Source: SXXH01 sp041165735 (GTDB lineage Bacteria; Planctomycetota; UBA1135; GCA-002686595). From it: DNA of 21,170 bases. The stretch covers positions 1 to 21,170 of the forward strand of contig JBKDQQ010000081.1 of NCBI GenBank assembly GCA_046341775.1, given 5' to 3'. Below the pieces are notes generated by a model. That model made no database searches and was not told the origin of the DNA. It was given only the letters and a program-made list of their open reading frames with translations. Each line of letters starts with the position of its first letter. The stretch's first letter is position 1. Made by a program: the position numbers and the translations under genes. Shown piece by piece: positions 1 through 6,832 of the stretch.

Positions 1-50
1 ACCGCGCGGAACGCGCCGCGCGAGGGAGGCACCACGGCGCGCGACGCCAT
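1..50 (-). CDS. Probable start of a minus-strand gene, cut by the left window edge
   Basis: Read leftwards, an ATG at 50 is preceded by a strong Shine-Dalgarno run, GGAGGGG, four bases away. The frame is open to the window edge and gives MASRAVVPPSRGAFRA. It lies about 90 bases downstream of the AAA+ ATPase stop on the same strand, so it could be the next gene of that transcript. Sixteen residues are too few to name a family. The ribosome binding site is the main evidence; chance is possible in DNA this rich in G. Confidence 0.4.
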   Translation of the reverse strand, partial: MASRAVVPPSRGAFRA

Positions 51-113
51 CGTGCCCCTCCACCTCACTGACGTTCGGCAAGACCCTCGCGTAGGCAGGC
101 TGCCGCGATCTCG

Positions 114-137
114 CGCACAGCCATCGGGGCCAGCATC
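114..137 (-). repeat. 24-bp interspersed motif, copy A
   Basis: On the plus strand this reads CGCACA, GC, C, then ATCGGGGCCAGCATC. The same core recurs at 8282-8305 (same orientation) and 7709-7732 (opposite). Copy A lies four bases beyond the stop of the AAA+ ATPase. On the minus strand it begins an ATG at 136 that opens a 23-codon ORF (65-136) whose peptide starts MLAPMAVREIAAA. Whether the DNA or the peptide is conserved is undecided. Confidence 0.55.
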
Positions 138-141
138 GGGA

Positions 142-1443
142 TCAGTCTTCCCACCCGAACCCCACCCGCCCCCCCTCCAACCGCGCCCTGAGCAACGCAC
201 CGCGCGGCACGCCCCCCCTCACCATCACCTCCGCCAACGGCGCCTCGATCTCCCTCTGGATGACACGACGCAACGCGCGTGCCCCGCTGGAGGCGTCAGG
301 CCGGCGAGCGGCGACCCAGCGGGCGATGGCGGGGGAGAAGGCGACCTTGGAGCCTTGCAGCCGGGCGCGCAGTGCGAGTTCGGTGAGCAGCTTGGCGGCG
401 ATCCGGGCGACGGCGTCCTCGTCGAGATCCTCGAAGACGATGGTCTCGTCGATGCGGCCAAGGAATTCGGGGGCGAAGTGCTTGCGCAAGGACTCGTGGG
501 CGATGGAGGACAGTTCGTCGTGGCGTGGCGACTCGCGCGTGGTGGCGAAGCCCATGCGGCGGGAGGCGGCTTCCATCTCGGCCGCGCCGGCGTTGGAGGT
601 CATGACCACGAAGGCGCGCGCGAAGCTGGCCTTGCGGCCCTTGCCGTCGGTCAAGACGCCCTCCTCGAGGATCTGCAGCATCAACTGGTGCAGTCGCGGG
701 TGCGCCTTCTCGATCTCGTCGAAGAGCACCACGCATTCGGGGTTCTTGGCGAGTTCGCTCGTCAGCTGTCCGCCTTCCTCGTGGCCGACGTAGCCGGGCG
801 GGGCGCCGACGAGGCGCGCGGCTTCGTGCGCCAACGCGTACTCGCTGCAGTCGATGCGCACGAGTGCCTTGCCCTCGCCCGCCTCGCCGTGCAACTCGCG
901 CGCGAGCACGCGCGCCGCTTCGGTCTTGCCGGTGCCGGTGCGCCCGATGAAGAGGAGCGCGCCGCGCGGGCGTTCGCCGGCCTGCAGGCCTGCCGCCGCG
1001 CGTTGGACGGCGCGGGCCCTGGCGTCGACCGCGGCGGCCTGTCCGCTCAGCGAGCGCAGCAGCCGCGCTCGCAACCCGCGCGCGCGCGCGGCGAGGTCGG
1101 TGGACTTCGGCTTGGATCGTGTCGCGTCGCGTTCGCGGGCGCGGGCTTCGCCGGACAGCCGCACGCAGTGCAGGTCGAGCGAGGGGTTGACTTCGATGCA
1201 CAGGTCGTAGAGCGCCTGCTCCGCTCGCAGCGGATCGTCCCCGTCGAGGCGAGCGAGGTGCGTCTCCAGCTCCGCACCCCAGTCGGCTAGGCAAGCGCGC
1301 ACGACGGCCCTGCGCCATCCGGCACGGTCGAGGCCGGCGCGTGGCAGGCCGTCGAAGGCCGAGGCGTCGAGCTGGGCGACCTTCAGGAACTGGTCGGCCG
1401 GCTCGAAGTAGCGGTAGACGCTCTTTTGCGCAGAGGGGTTCAC
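142..1443 (-). CDS. Single-module Clp/Hsp100 D2-type AAA+ ATPase
   Basis: A 433-residue ATPase resembling the second nucleotide-binding module (D2) of ClpA/ClpB, the ring unfoldases that thread proteins through a central pore. Visible landmarks in order are Walker A GRTGTGKT (167-174), pore-loop GYVG (217-220), Walker B VVLFDEIEKAHP (238-249), sensor 1 TSN (282-284), the arginine-finger segment FLGRID (327-332), and a C-terminal D2-small domain with sensor 2 GARAL (387-391). There is no D1 module and no ClpX zinc finger. Residues 1 to about 150 are a helical domain I do not recognise. The start is the GTG at 1443, where family-like sequence and frame composition begin; the frame is open further upstream and no clear Shine-Dalgarno is seen. 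It is divergent from the kinase gene. It could be a specialised unfoldase or disaggregase; the substrate is unknown. Confidence 0.85.
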   Translation of the reverse strand: MNPSAQKSVYRYFEPADQFLKVAQLDASAFDGLPRAGLDRAGWRRAVVRACLADWGAELETHLARLDGDDPLRAEQALYDLCIEVNPSLDLHCVRLSGEARARERDATRSKPKSTDLAARARGLRARLLRSLSGQAAAVDARARAVQRAAAGLQAGERPRGALLFIGRTGTGKTEAARVLARELHGEAGEGKALVRIDCSEYALAHEAARLVGAPPGYVGHEEGGQLTSELAKNPECVVLFDEIEKAHPRLHQLMLQILEEGVLTDGKGRKASFARAFVVMTSNAGAAEMEAASRRMGFATTRESPRHDELSSIAHESLRKHFAPEFLGRIDETIVFEDLDEDAVARIAAKLLTELALRARLQGSKVAFSPAIARWVAARRPDASSGARALRRVIQREIEAPLAEVMVRGGVPRGALLRARLEGGRVGFGWED

Positions 1444-1475
1444 GGGGACGGCGCCGCGAGGGGACGGCGACGACC

Positions 1476-1483
1476 GGATAGAT
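1476..1483 (-). promoter_or_regulatory. Candidate -10 box ATCTATCC upstream of the AAA+ ATPase
   Basis: The minus strand has ATCTATCC ending 32 bases before the GTG start. The identical octamer lies at a similar distance before the FHA gene (8570-8577), which heads the other main transcript. No -35 match was found. The call rests on position and recurrence only. Confidence 0.25.
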
Positions 1484-1557
1484 CGGCCGCGGGCGGGCGG
1501 GGGCTGTAGCCGTCGGTCGCGAGCCTCGCCGCGGCTCGCATCGGGGCGTGCCGAGGC

Positions 1558-1563
1558 TAGGAT
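1558..1563 (+). promoter_or_regulatory. Candidate -10 box TAGGAT upstream of the kinase
   Basis: TAGGAT is an AT-rich interruption in GC-rich DNA, 15 bases before the kinase ATG, implying a very short leader. The 135-bp gap between divergent genes must hold promoters for both. No convincing -35 element is visible. Confidence 0.25.
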
Positions 1564-1578
1564 TCTGCACCGCGTTCC

Positions 1579-2610
1579 ATGCCTTCCACCGACGAGACCT
1601 TCCTCGCGCGACTGGTGTCGCGCGGCCACCTGGACGAGGCCCCGGCGCGGGCCATGTTGGCCGAGTTGCGCACTGGCGCCGCGCTCGACGACTTGCTCGT
1701 GTCGCGCGGCGGCATGGACGCCGCGCACGTGGCGCGCCTGCGTCGCACCGACGCCTTCGAGCGCCCCGAGATCCCGGGCTACGAGATCGGCGAGCGCCTC
1801 GGCGTCGGCGGCACGGCGGAAGTGTGGGCCGCGCGCGAGCAGAAGAGTGGTCGCGAAGTGGCCCTGAAGATCCTCTCGGCGCGCTTGTGCCGCCAGAAGG
1901 CTCCGCTCGAGGCCTTCGTGCGCGAGGCGAAGCTCATGGCGCAGGTGCGGCACGAGCGGATCGTGCAAGGGCACGGCGTGCTGCGCATCGGGCCGATCTA
2001 CTTCGCCATCCTCGAGCGGGTGCGCGGCCGCACGCTGCTCGAGCGCCTCGACGCCGAGGGGCCGCTCGCGGAGGACGAGGCGCTCGCGACCATGCTGAAG
2101 GTGGCCGCCGCGCTGGAGCACCTCGCCCTGGTCCACAAGCTGGTCCATCGCGACGTGAAGCCGGGCAACATCATGCAGCGCGAGGACGGCTCGATCGTGC
2201 TGATCGACCTCGGCTTCGCCCTGCCGATCGGCACCGACGCGGCCGCGGCCGGCACGAAGGAGTACGTGCCGCCGGAGTTGCTGGCAGGCGGGGCGATCGA
2301 CGAACGCAGCGACATGTACAGCCTGGGAGCGACGCTGTTCCACCTCGCGGTGGGCCGCCTGCCGTTCGAGGGGCGCGATGGCGACGAGGCGCTGGCCAAG
2401 GCGCTGGTCGAAGCGCTGCGCTCGCCCGAGCTGAAGTCGCGGCGCTTCTCGCCGCACCTGCAATTCATCGTCGAGAAGCTGCTCTCGAAGGACCCCGAAC
2501 TGCGCTACTCCTCTTGGCAGGAGTTGCAGCAGGACGTGGGCGAACTGCTCGCCGGGCGCGGCGCCTACGACGACGTGGGGCGCCGACCCGGCGACAAGCG
2601 GAGGCGCTGA
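1579..2610 (+). CDS. Soluble Hanks-type Ser/Thr protein kinase
   Basis: A 343-residue eukaryotic-like kinase that should phosphorylate Ser/Thr on partner proteins. Motifs seen are the glycine loop GVGGTAEV (75-82), ATP lysine in VALK (K97), alpha-C glutamate E116, catalytic loop HRDVKPGN (190-197, D192), metal-binding DLG (210-212, the usual DFG with Leu), PPE in place of APE (231-233), and subdomain IX SDMYSLG. No transmembrane helix or PASTA repeats follow; the protein ends in a short basic tail, so it is cytosolic. Residues 1-60 form a helical segment (LVSRGHLDE...LLVSRGGMD) like the tandem N-terminal modules of GspE-type and scaffold proteins. It heads a cluster with the YkgJ protein five bases downstream. 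The FHA protein at 8615 is a possible phospho-Thr reader, but no link is shown. Confidence 0.93.
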   Translation: MPSTDETFLARLVSRGHLDEAPARAMLAELRTGAALDDLLVSRGGMDAAHVARLRRTDAFERPEIPGYEIGERLGVGGTAEVWAAREQKSGREVALKILSARLCRQKAPLEAFVREAKLMAQVRHERIVQGHGVLRIGPIYFAILERVRGRTLLERLDAEGPLAEDEALATMLKVAAALEHLALVHKLVHRDVKPGNIMQREDGSIVLIDLGFALPIGTDAAAAGTKEYVPPELLAGGAIDERSDMYSLGATLFHLAVGRLPFEGRDGDEALAKALVEALRSPELKSRRFSPHLQFIVEKLLSKDPELRYSSWQELQQDVGELLAGRGAYDDVGRRPGDKRRR

Positions 2611-2615
2611 ACGCC

Positions 2616-3362
2616 ATGGCCGACGAGCGAGGCCTGGGCGCGGCGCGTCCGTTCCGGTTCGCCTGCCAGCGCTGCGGTCATTGCTGCAGCGGGGGCGGCG
2701 GGCAGGTGTGGGTCGAAGAGGACGAGTTGCCCGCGCTCGCCTCGGCCTTGTCCACCACGGTCGAGCGCTTCGCCGCGCGACACCTGCGTCGGGCCTTCGA
2801 CGCCCGCACCGGGCGCGAACGCCTGTCGATCAAGGAGAAGGACGCCGCCGGAGGGGCGTGCGTGCTGCTCGCCGGCGCCAACACCTGCCTCGCCTACGAG
2901 GCGCGTCCGCGGCACTGCCGCGAATTCCCCTTCTGGGAGCACGTGCTGGCGGGCGGCGAAGGATACGAGTCCGCGCGCTCGACCTGCCCGGGCATCGCCG
3001 AGGTCGTCGACGCGCGAGTCCTCGAGGAAGCCTCGGGGGATTTGTCAAAAATACTGGACAAACTCGCGCCGCGCGCCGTCGCGCGCGCGGGTTGCTGCCT
3101 CGATGGCGCGGTCGAAGGGGAACGCGAAGGGGCTTGGTGCAGCGGACTCGAGGCCGACCGGGCGCTCGCGCACGGTCGTTCCGGGGAAGGCTGCCGCTTC
3201 GGGGCGGCGCGGCCGGTCGCCTGCTGGTTGGGCGACGCGCCCGCGGAGGTGCACGAAGCGGCGCGCGTCGCGGTGCGCGCCATCGAGAAGCGCCACTCGT
3301 ATCCCGCCTCCTACGGTCCGGTCGCGGCGCAACTGCGCTCGCGCGGCTGGGAGGCGCGATGA
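2616..3362 (+). CDS. YkgJ-family cysteine cluster protein with C-terminal Cys extension
   Basis: A 248-residue protein of the zinc/iron-chelating YkgJ (UPF0153-type) family. The N-terminal CxxCxxCC is C17, C20, C23 and C24. The second signature, CLAYEARPRHCREFPFW (91-107), supplies C91 and C101, and C124 follows. These cysteines probably bind a metal or an iron-sulphur cluster; the reaction is unknown. Beyond residue 155 the protein has five more cysteines (160, 161, 175, 193, 203), which is longer than the compact family members. The start follows GGAGG at the kinase 3' end with a good spacing. The stop overlaps the ATG of the next gene (ATGA), so the two are probably translationally coupled. 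Codons 143-149 coincide with an AT-rich motif also found in two other genes. Confidence 0.87.
   Translation: MADERGLGAARPFRFACQRCGHCCSGGGGQVWVEEDELPALASALSTTVERFAARHLRRAFDARTGRERLSIKEKDAAGGACVLLAGANTCLAYEARPRHCREFPFWEHVLAGGEGYESARSTCPGIAEVVDARVLEEASGDLSKILDKLAPRAVARAGCCLDGAVEGEREGAWCSGLEADRALAHGRSGEGCRFGAARPVACWLGDAPAEVHEAARVAVRAIEKRHSYPASYGPVAAQLRSRGWEAR
3043..3060 (+). repeat. TGTCAA-N6-TGGACA motif, copy 1
   Basis: Reads TGTCAAAAATACTGGACA inside the YkgJ-family gene, in the frame S-K-I-L-D-K. It is a conspicuous AT-rich island and an imperfect inverted repeat (TGTCMA with a 6-base spacer). Two near-identical copies lie at 6075 and 17090, all in the same orientation. Confidence 0.6.
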
Positions 3363-4582
3363 GCCGTTCGACGGGAGGTGGTCGCGCACTGGTGCTCGCG
3401 CTCGCCTTGGCGACGCCCGTGGCGCTGCATCTGGGCTTCTCGGCCGATTCGGAGCCCGAACAGCACGTCGCGCGGCAAGCGCCCGCAGGCGAGGCCGCGC
3501 CCGCGCCGCCTCCGCGCGTTCCGGTCTTCGCGGTCGCGTCCGGAACGCCCGCGGTCGTCGAGGCCGCGCCCGTGCGCGAAGGCGTCTCGCAGGAGGTTGC
3601 CGCCAAGAACCAACGCGCGCTCGCCTTGTTGGAGTCCGGGGCGCACGACGAGGCGGTGGTGCTGCTCGAGGAGTGCCTGCGATCCGCGCCTGCGCACCCC
3701 GTCCTGTGCTCGAACCTCGCCGAGGCGTTGTGGCGTCGCGCCCATGCACGCGACCTCGGGCGGGTCGAAGGCCTCGAGCTCGGCATCGCCGACCTGGAGC
3801 GCGCGGCGTCGCTCGCGCCCGCGAGGAGCGAGATCCCCGCGCGCCGCGCCGAATGGGAGAAGCGGCTCGCCGCGCAACGCGGCATGTGGACCGACATGTC
3901 GGTCCACTTCGCCCTCTCGTACGACGGCGAGCGTTCCGACCTGCTGGCGTCCTACTCCGACATCCTCGCCGTGCTCGAGGACGCGTATGGCGAGTACAGC
4001 TTGTCCTTCGCCATCTCGCCGGTGGAGGAGGAGGACCGTCGCATCTCCGTCGTCCTCTACCGCAAGGACCAGTTCCGCGCGGCCACCGGCATCGGGCACT
4101 GGGCCGGAGGCCTGTACGACGGCGTCGTGCGCGTGCCGGTCGAGGACTTGTCGCGCGAGCGAGCGCAACTGTCGCGCGTCCTCCGCCACGAGCTGGCGCA
4201 CGCCTTCGTCGCGCGTCGCGCCAAGGGTCGTGCTCCTGGTTGGCTCGATGAAGGGCTGTCGATGCGGCTGGAGGCCGACGATGCCGCGTGGCGCGCGCGC
4301 GTGGAGGATGCGCTGCGTTCGGCGCGCGGCTCGCCGCGCCTCGCGGCCGCCGACCTCGACGGCTCGCTGGCCTCGCTCGCCGACGAGGCGCGCGTGCGAG
4401 CCGCCTACGCCACAGCTGTCCTGTGCTGCGACGCGATCGAGAGGGAGGGCGGCGTGCACGCGCTCTTCGATCTCGTCGCCGCGGCGGGGGAGGGGCGCCT
4501 CTCCGAGCGCGTGGAGCGCATCGCGGGAAGCGACTTCGCCGGCCTGCTCGCGCGCGTGCACGAGCGACTCGACGGTCGCTAG
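3359..4582 (+). CDS. Membrane-anchored TPR/gluzincin (peptidase MA-like) protein
   Basis: A 407-residue protein. An N-terminal hydrophobic segment (about 9-28) is a signal or anchor, followed by an Ala/Pro-rich linker (to about 72). Helical repeats of TPR type follow at about 80-155 (ALALLESGAHDEAVVLLEE). The C-terminal domain has HELAH (277-281) and WLDEG (295-299) with E298 as likely third zinc ligand, the layout of peptidase_MA_2-type gluzincins. It should therefore act outside the cytoplasm as a metallopeptidase-like protein; the substrate is unknown. The ATG overlaps the stop of the YkgJ gene. Many relatives are annotated from HExxH only, so proteolysis is inferred. Confidence 0.82.
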   Translation: MSRSTGGGRALVLALALATPVALHLGFSADSEPEQHVARQAPAGEAAPAPPPRVPVFAVASGTPAVVEAAPVREGVSQEVAAKNQRALALLESGAHDEAVVLLEECLRSAPAHPVLCSNLAEALWRRAHARDLGRVEGLELGIADLERAASLAPARSEIPARRAEWEKRLAAQRGMWTDMSVHFALSYDGERSDLLASYSDILAVLEDAYGEYSLSFAISPVEEEDRRISVVLYRKDQFRAATGIGHWAGGLYDGVVRVPVEDLSRERAQLSRVLRHELAHAFVARRAKGRAPGWLDEGLSMRLEADDAAWRARVEDALRSARGSPRLAAADLDGSLASLADEARVRAAYATAVLCCDAIEREGGVHALFDLVAAAGEGRLSERVERIAGSDFAGLLARVHERLDGR

Positions 4583-4710
4583 CCGCGCGCCACTCGCCTG
4601 TTCCACCGCCTTCCTACGCACGAGGGCCGAGGCGCCGCTCGCGGGCGCGCGGCTACCTTCCGGACAGCGTCGGTCGCGGGCATCCCGCCAGCGCCGCGCG
4701 AGGAAGAGCC

Positions 4711-5244
4711 ATGCAACATGTCAGCGAGTGGATGAAGAAGGACGTCGCCTGCGTGCGCCCGTGGGACGACTTGTCGAAGGTGGCGCAGCTGTGCTGGGAA
4801 CGCGACATCGGGTGGGTGCCGGTGCTCGATGGCGAGGATCGCCTGGTCGGAGTGGTCACCGACCGCGACGCGCTCCTGACCATGCACTTCCGCGGTTGCG
4901 GGCCGGCCGAGTCGCGCGTGGAACATGCGATGAGCCGCGAACTGAAGTCGGTCATGCCGCAGACGACGCTGCCGGCCGCGCTCGAGGTCATGGCGCGCAA
5001 CGGGCTGCGCCGCCTGCCGGTGATCGACGCGGAGCAGAAGCTCGTCGGGGTCTTCACCATGGCCGACGCCGCGCGTGCCACGCCCAAGGCCGGCACCGAC
5101 GACGAACTCGTCGAGGCGGTGCGCGAGGTGCTCAAGCCGCGCGCCTGCGAGGAGGCGGCGACGCTCCAGCCGAAGGCGCGCGTCGCACCCTCGAAGGGCG
5201 ACTACGCCAAGCACGAACCGCGCTTGCGCACGCTCTCGCCCTGA
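4711..5244 (+). CDS. Two-CBS-domain protein
   Basis: A 177-residue cytosolic protein made of a Bateman pair. CBS1 is about 5-60 (MKKDVACVRPWDDLSKVAQ, then VGVVTDRD at 46-53) and CBS2 about 73-125 (AMSRELKSVMPQTTL, then LVGVFTMADAA at 111-121). Such pairs bind adenine nucleotides or related ligands and sense energy state. No enzymatic or channel domain is fused. The tail (about 130-177) is charged and of unknown role. The start is the ATG after GAGGAAGAG. A 128-bp gap separates it from the peptidase-like gene, and TACCTT at 4654-4659 is a weak -10 candidate, so it may have its own promoter. Confidence 0.9.
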   Translation: MQHVSEWMKKDVACVRPWDDLSKVAQLCWERDIGWVPVLDGEDRLVGVVTDRDALLTMHFRGCGPAESRVEHAMSRELKSVMPQTTLPAALEVMARNGLRRLPVIDAEQKLVGVFTMADAARATPKAGTDDELVEAVREVLKPRACEEAATLQPKARVAPSKGDYAKHEPRLRTLSP

Positions 5245-5264
5245 GGGCGGTGCGCGAGGGTGGC

Positions 5265-5295
5265 GCGCCCGCGCGGGCTGCTTCCCGCAGGGCGC
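5265..5295 (+). terminator. GC-rich hairpin just after the CBS gene
   Basis: GCGCCC (5265-5270) pairs with GGGCGC (5290-5295), and the inner GCGGG pairs with CCCGC around a 6-base loop. It starts 20 bases after the stop codon. There is no T-run, so it is only terminator-like. Confidence 0.4.
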
Positions 5296-5371
5296 GATGG
5301 GATGCGGTGATGGGGCCGCGGATCCGGCGCTGCAGCCTGGTCGATCGCGCGATGCCGAGCCCGCAAGAAGG

Positions 5372-5405
5372 GCGGCCGACCACGAGTGGTGTCGTGGTCG
5401 GCCGC
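5372..5405. terminator. Perfect 14-bp stem with 6-base loop
   Basis: GCGGCCGACCACGA (5372-5385) is followed by GTGGTG and then its exact reverse complement (5392-5405). It is the longest perfect hairpin I noticed in the window. On the minus strand it is followed by CCCTTCTTG, so it could end the transcript of the 29-residue peptide; on the plus strand no T-run follows. It may be bidirectional or part of an RNA. The stretch 5406-5591 between it and the peptide gene shows no ORF or RNA family I recognise. Confidence 0.5.
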
Positions 5406-5591
5406 AATCGTCGCCGATCCGCGCCGCCTCCGCGCCCGCGAGGGCCGGAGTGGTGGATCTTGCGGTGGAGCTCCCTCTTCTCCTCCGCGGGCGACCGCAA
5501 CCCTCTCCTCGAGGTTGTGACTTGCGCGACTTGCAGGGGCTGCGCCCCGCGCGTTCCGTGTGCTGGGCGGGGATCCGCGTGATGGCGCGGC

Positions 5592-5681
5592 TCAGTTCGA
5601 GCGAGCCATGCCGTATGCCACGAGGAAGCCCAGCGTCGCCACCGTCCACACCACACCCAGAGCCACGGCGAACATCAGCAT
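5592..5681 (-). CDS. 29-residue single-span membrane peptide
   Basis: The minus-strand ORF begins MLMFAVALGVVWTVATLGF and ends in MARSN. Residues 2-24 form one continuous hydrophobic helix, with a single positive charge (R27) near the C-terminus, so it is probably an inner-membrane peptide. A purine-rich GGGGAGG lies upstream, 10 bases from the first ATG (16 from the second, two codons later). It resembles small accessory subunits of transporters in size and shape, but no transporter is adjacent, so I do not assign one. It is divergent from radC, with a palindrome and a hairpin in the shared upstream region. Confidence 0.55.
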   Translation of the reverse strand: MLMFAVALGVVWTVATLGFLVAYGMARSN

Positions 5682-5707
5682 CCTTGCGCGTCCTCCCCTT
5701 GCGTTCG

Positions 5708-5728
5708 CGCGGGTTGGAGCAACCCGCG
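5708..5728. promoter_or_regulatory. 9-bp hairpin in the peptide gene leader
   Basis: CGCGGGTTG, loop GAG, CAACCCGCG: a perfect 9-bp stem with a 3-base loop. On the minus strand it sits about 11 bases upstream of the Shine-Dalgarno of the 29-residue peptide. It could shape an mRNA leader or be a protein site. Confidence 0.4.
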
Positions 5729-5740
5729 GCACGACCACAT

Positions 5741-5752
5741 CCCTAGCTAGGG
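5741..5752. promoter_or_regulatory. Perfect 12-bp palindrome CCCTAGCTAGGG
   Basis: The palindrome lies between the divergent 29-residue peptide gene and radC. It contains -10-like TAGGGAT on the minus strand. It is a candidate operator for a dimeric repressor; no regulator gene is adjacent. Confidence 0.4.
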
Positions 5753-5863
5753 CATCGGCGACGGCTACGCATTCCTTGCCGGTTCTTCTTGGAAAATTCG
5801 AAGAGTCGCGGCGACGCCGCCACGCTTGATCGACGGCGAGCGTCTAGTCCATTGGAGGGACCG

Positions 5864-6670
5864 ATGGAAGCGCGACAGGACATGTGCAGGCCGGGTACGG
5901 CGTTCCTCGTCGAAGGCGAGGAAGTGCAGGTGGAAGAAGCTCAATTCGCCATGCCGTCGAATCACAGCCTGGAAAGCCGCGATTTCGAGCGTTGGCAGGA
6001 AGCCCCCGCGGTGGATGCGTGCTCCGTGGGCCAGTTGCTCGCCATCATCCTCGGGCGCGAGCACATGGGCGCGCTGTCAAGTATTTTGGACGGCAATCGC
6101 GGGTTCGCGGGGATCGAACCTGACGAGAGCTGGAGATTCGATGCCGGCGAGTCGTCGCTGACGGTGGTGTCGCGCGCGCATCCGGCGCAACTCGAGCAGA
6201 CGTGGCGTCTGCGGCCCGATTCCGCCCTGCGCTTGGCCGCCTGCTTCGCCTTGGGCCGCATGGTGGAGCAGGACCGCATGCCACGACGCGCACGCCTGCA
6301 GTCCCCGTCCTTGGTGCATCAGTTGATGGCACCTCGCTTGCGTGGATTGCCGATCGAGACCTTGCATGTGCTGTTGCTCGACGGAAAGCACCGGCTCCAG
6401 CGCCTCTTGCGGGTGTCCGAAGGCACGCTCACGAACGCCTTGGTCCACCCGCGGGAGGTCTTTGCACCGGCGCTGGCGGAACGCGCCGCCGCCGTCATCG
6501 CCGTGCACAACCATCCTTCGGGCGATCCCGAGCCCAGCGAGGACGACCTGCGTGTCACTCGTCGCTTGATCGAGACCGGCTCGTTGCTCGGGGTGCCGCT
6601 CGTCGACCATGTCATCGTGGGCGAGGGCGGTTTCGTCTCCTTGCGCGAGCGCCTGCGCTGGGAAGCGTGA
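5864..6670 (+). CDS. radC: RadC/JAB-domain (UPF0758) protein with divergent N-terminal half
   Basis: A 268-residue RadC-family protein, longer than the roughly 220-residue E. coli form. The JAMM metal-binding motif is complete: H215-N-H217-P-S-G, then PSEDD ending in D228, with E165 as likely catalytic glutamate. The N-terminal region is recognisable but altered. DACSVGQLLAIILG (51-64) fits the usual SDAELLAILL helix, but about 35 residues are inserted after it, and the helix-hairpin-helix core has lost its GIGP-type glycine turn (LRPDSALRLAACFALGR at 116-132). Role: the family is conserved yet its function is unsettled (a DNA-repair role was withdrawn for E. coli). The start is the ATG after a strong GGAGG at seven bases; an upstream in-frame ATG at 5789 is less likely. 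Codons 71-76 contain the AT-rich motif. Confidence 0.9.
   Translation: MEARQDMCRPGTAFLVEGEEVQVEEAQFAMPSNHSLESRDFERWQEAPAVDACSVGQLLAIILGREHMGALSSILDGNRGFAGIEPDESWRFDAGESSLTVVSRAHPAQLEQTWRLRPDSALRLAACFALGRMVEQDRMPRRARLQSPSLVHQLMAPRLRGLPIETLHVLLLDGKHRLQRLLRVSEGTLTNALVHPREVFAPALAERAAAVIAVHNHPSGDPEPSEDDLRVTRRLIETGSLLGVPLVDHVIVGEGGFVSLRERLRWEA
6075..6092 (+). repeat. TGTCAA-N6-TGGACA motif, copy 2
   Basis: Reads TGTCAAGTATTTTGGACG inside radC, in frame L-S-S-I-L-D-G. It differs from the copy at 17090 at two positions. AT-rich against a GC-rich background. Confidence 0.6.
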
Positions 6671-6699
6671 GCGCCGGCCTCGCGGATCTGGACGGCGCT
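6670..6699 (+). terminator. Weak hairpin at the radC stop
   Basis: AGCGCC (6670-6675) pairs with GGCGCT (6694-6699) across an 18-base loop, then TACCCCCTGTTTT follows with a run of four T. It overlaps the last base of the radC stop. It is plausible as a radC terminator facing convergent rsmE; nothing else is seen in 6700-6832. Confidence 0.35.
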
Positions 6700-6832
6700 T
6701 ACCCCCTGTTTTCGGTGGCGCGGGTGCTGGTCGTCGCGGCTTGGGCGAGCGCACGCGTACCTTGCAGCGCGCGATGCCGTTCGGATCGCATTGTCGGGAT
6801 CGCCTGCTTACTATCGCCCTTTCGCTACCGAT

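Noticed and set aside
52..1290. 412-codon plus-strand ORF over the AAA+ ATPase
   Set aside because: The minus strand carries Walker A, Walker B, sensor and arginine-finger motifs in the right order; the plus frame has none.
1444..2463. In-frame upstream extension of the AAA+ ATPase on the minus strand
   Set aside because: It would overlap the kinase coding region almost entirely and has shadow-type composition; the GTG at 1443 is the sensible start.
5132..5656. 174-codon minus-strand ORF across the CBS gene end and the intergenic region
   Set aside because: Very Arg/Pro/Ala-rich, overlaps the CBS gene antisense and conflicts with the 29-residue peptide, which has a better ribosome site.
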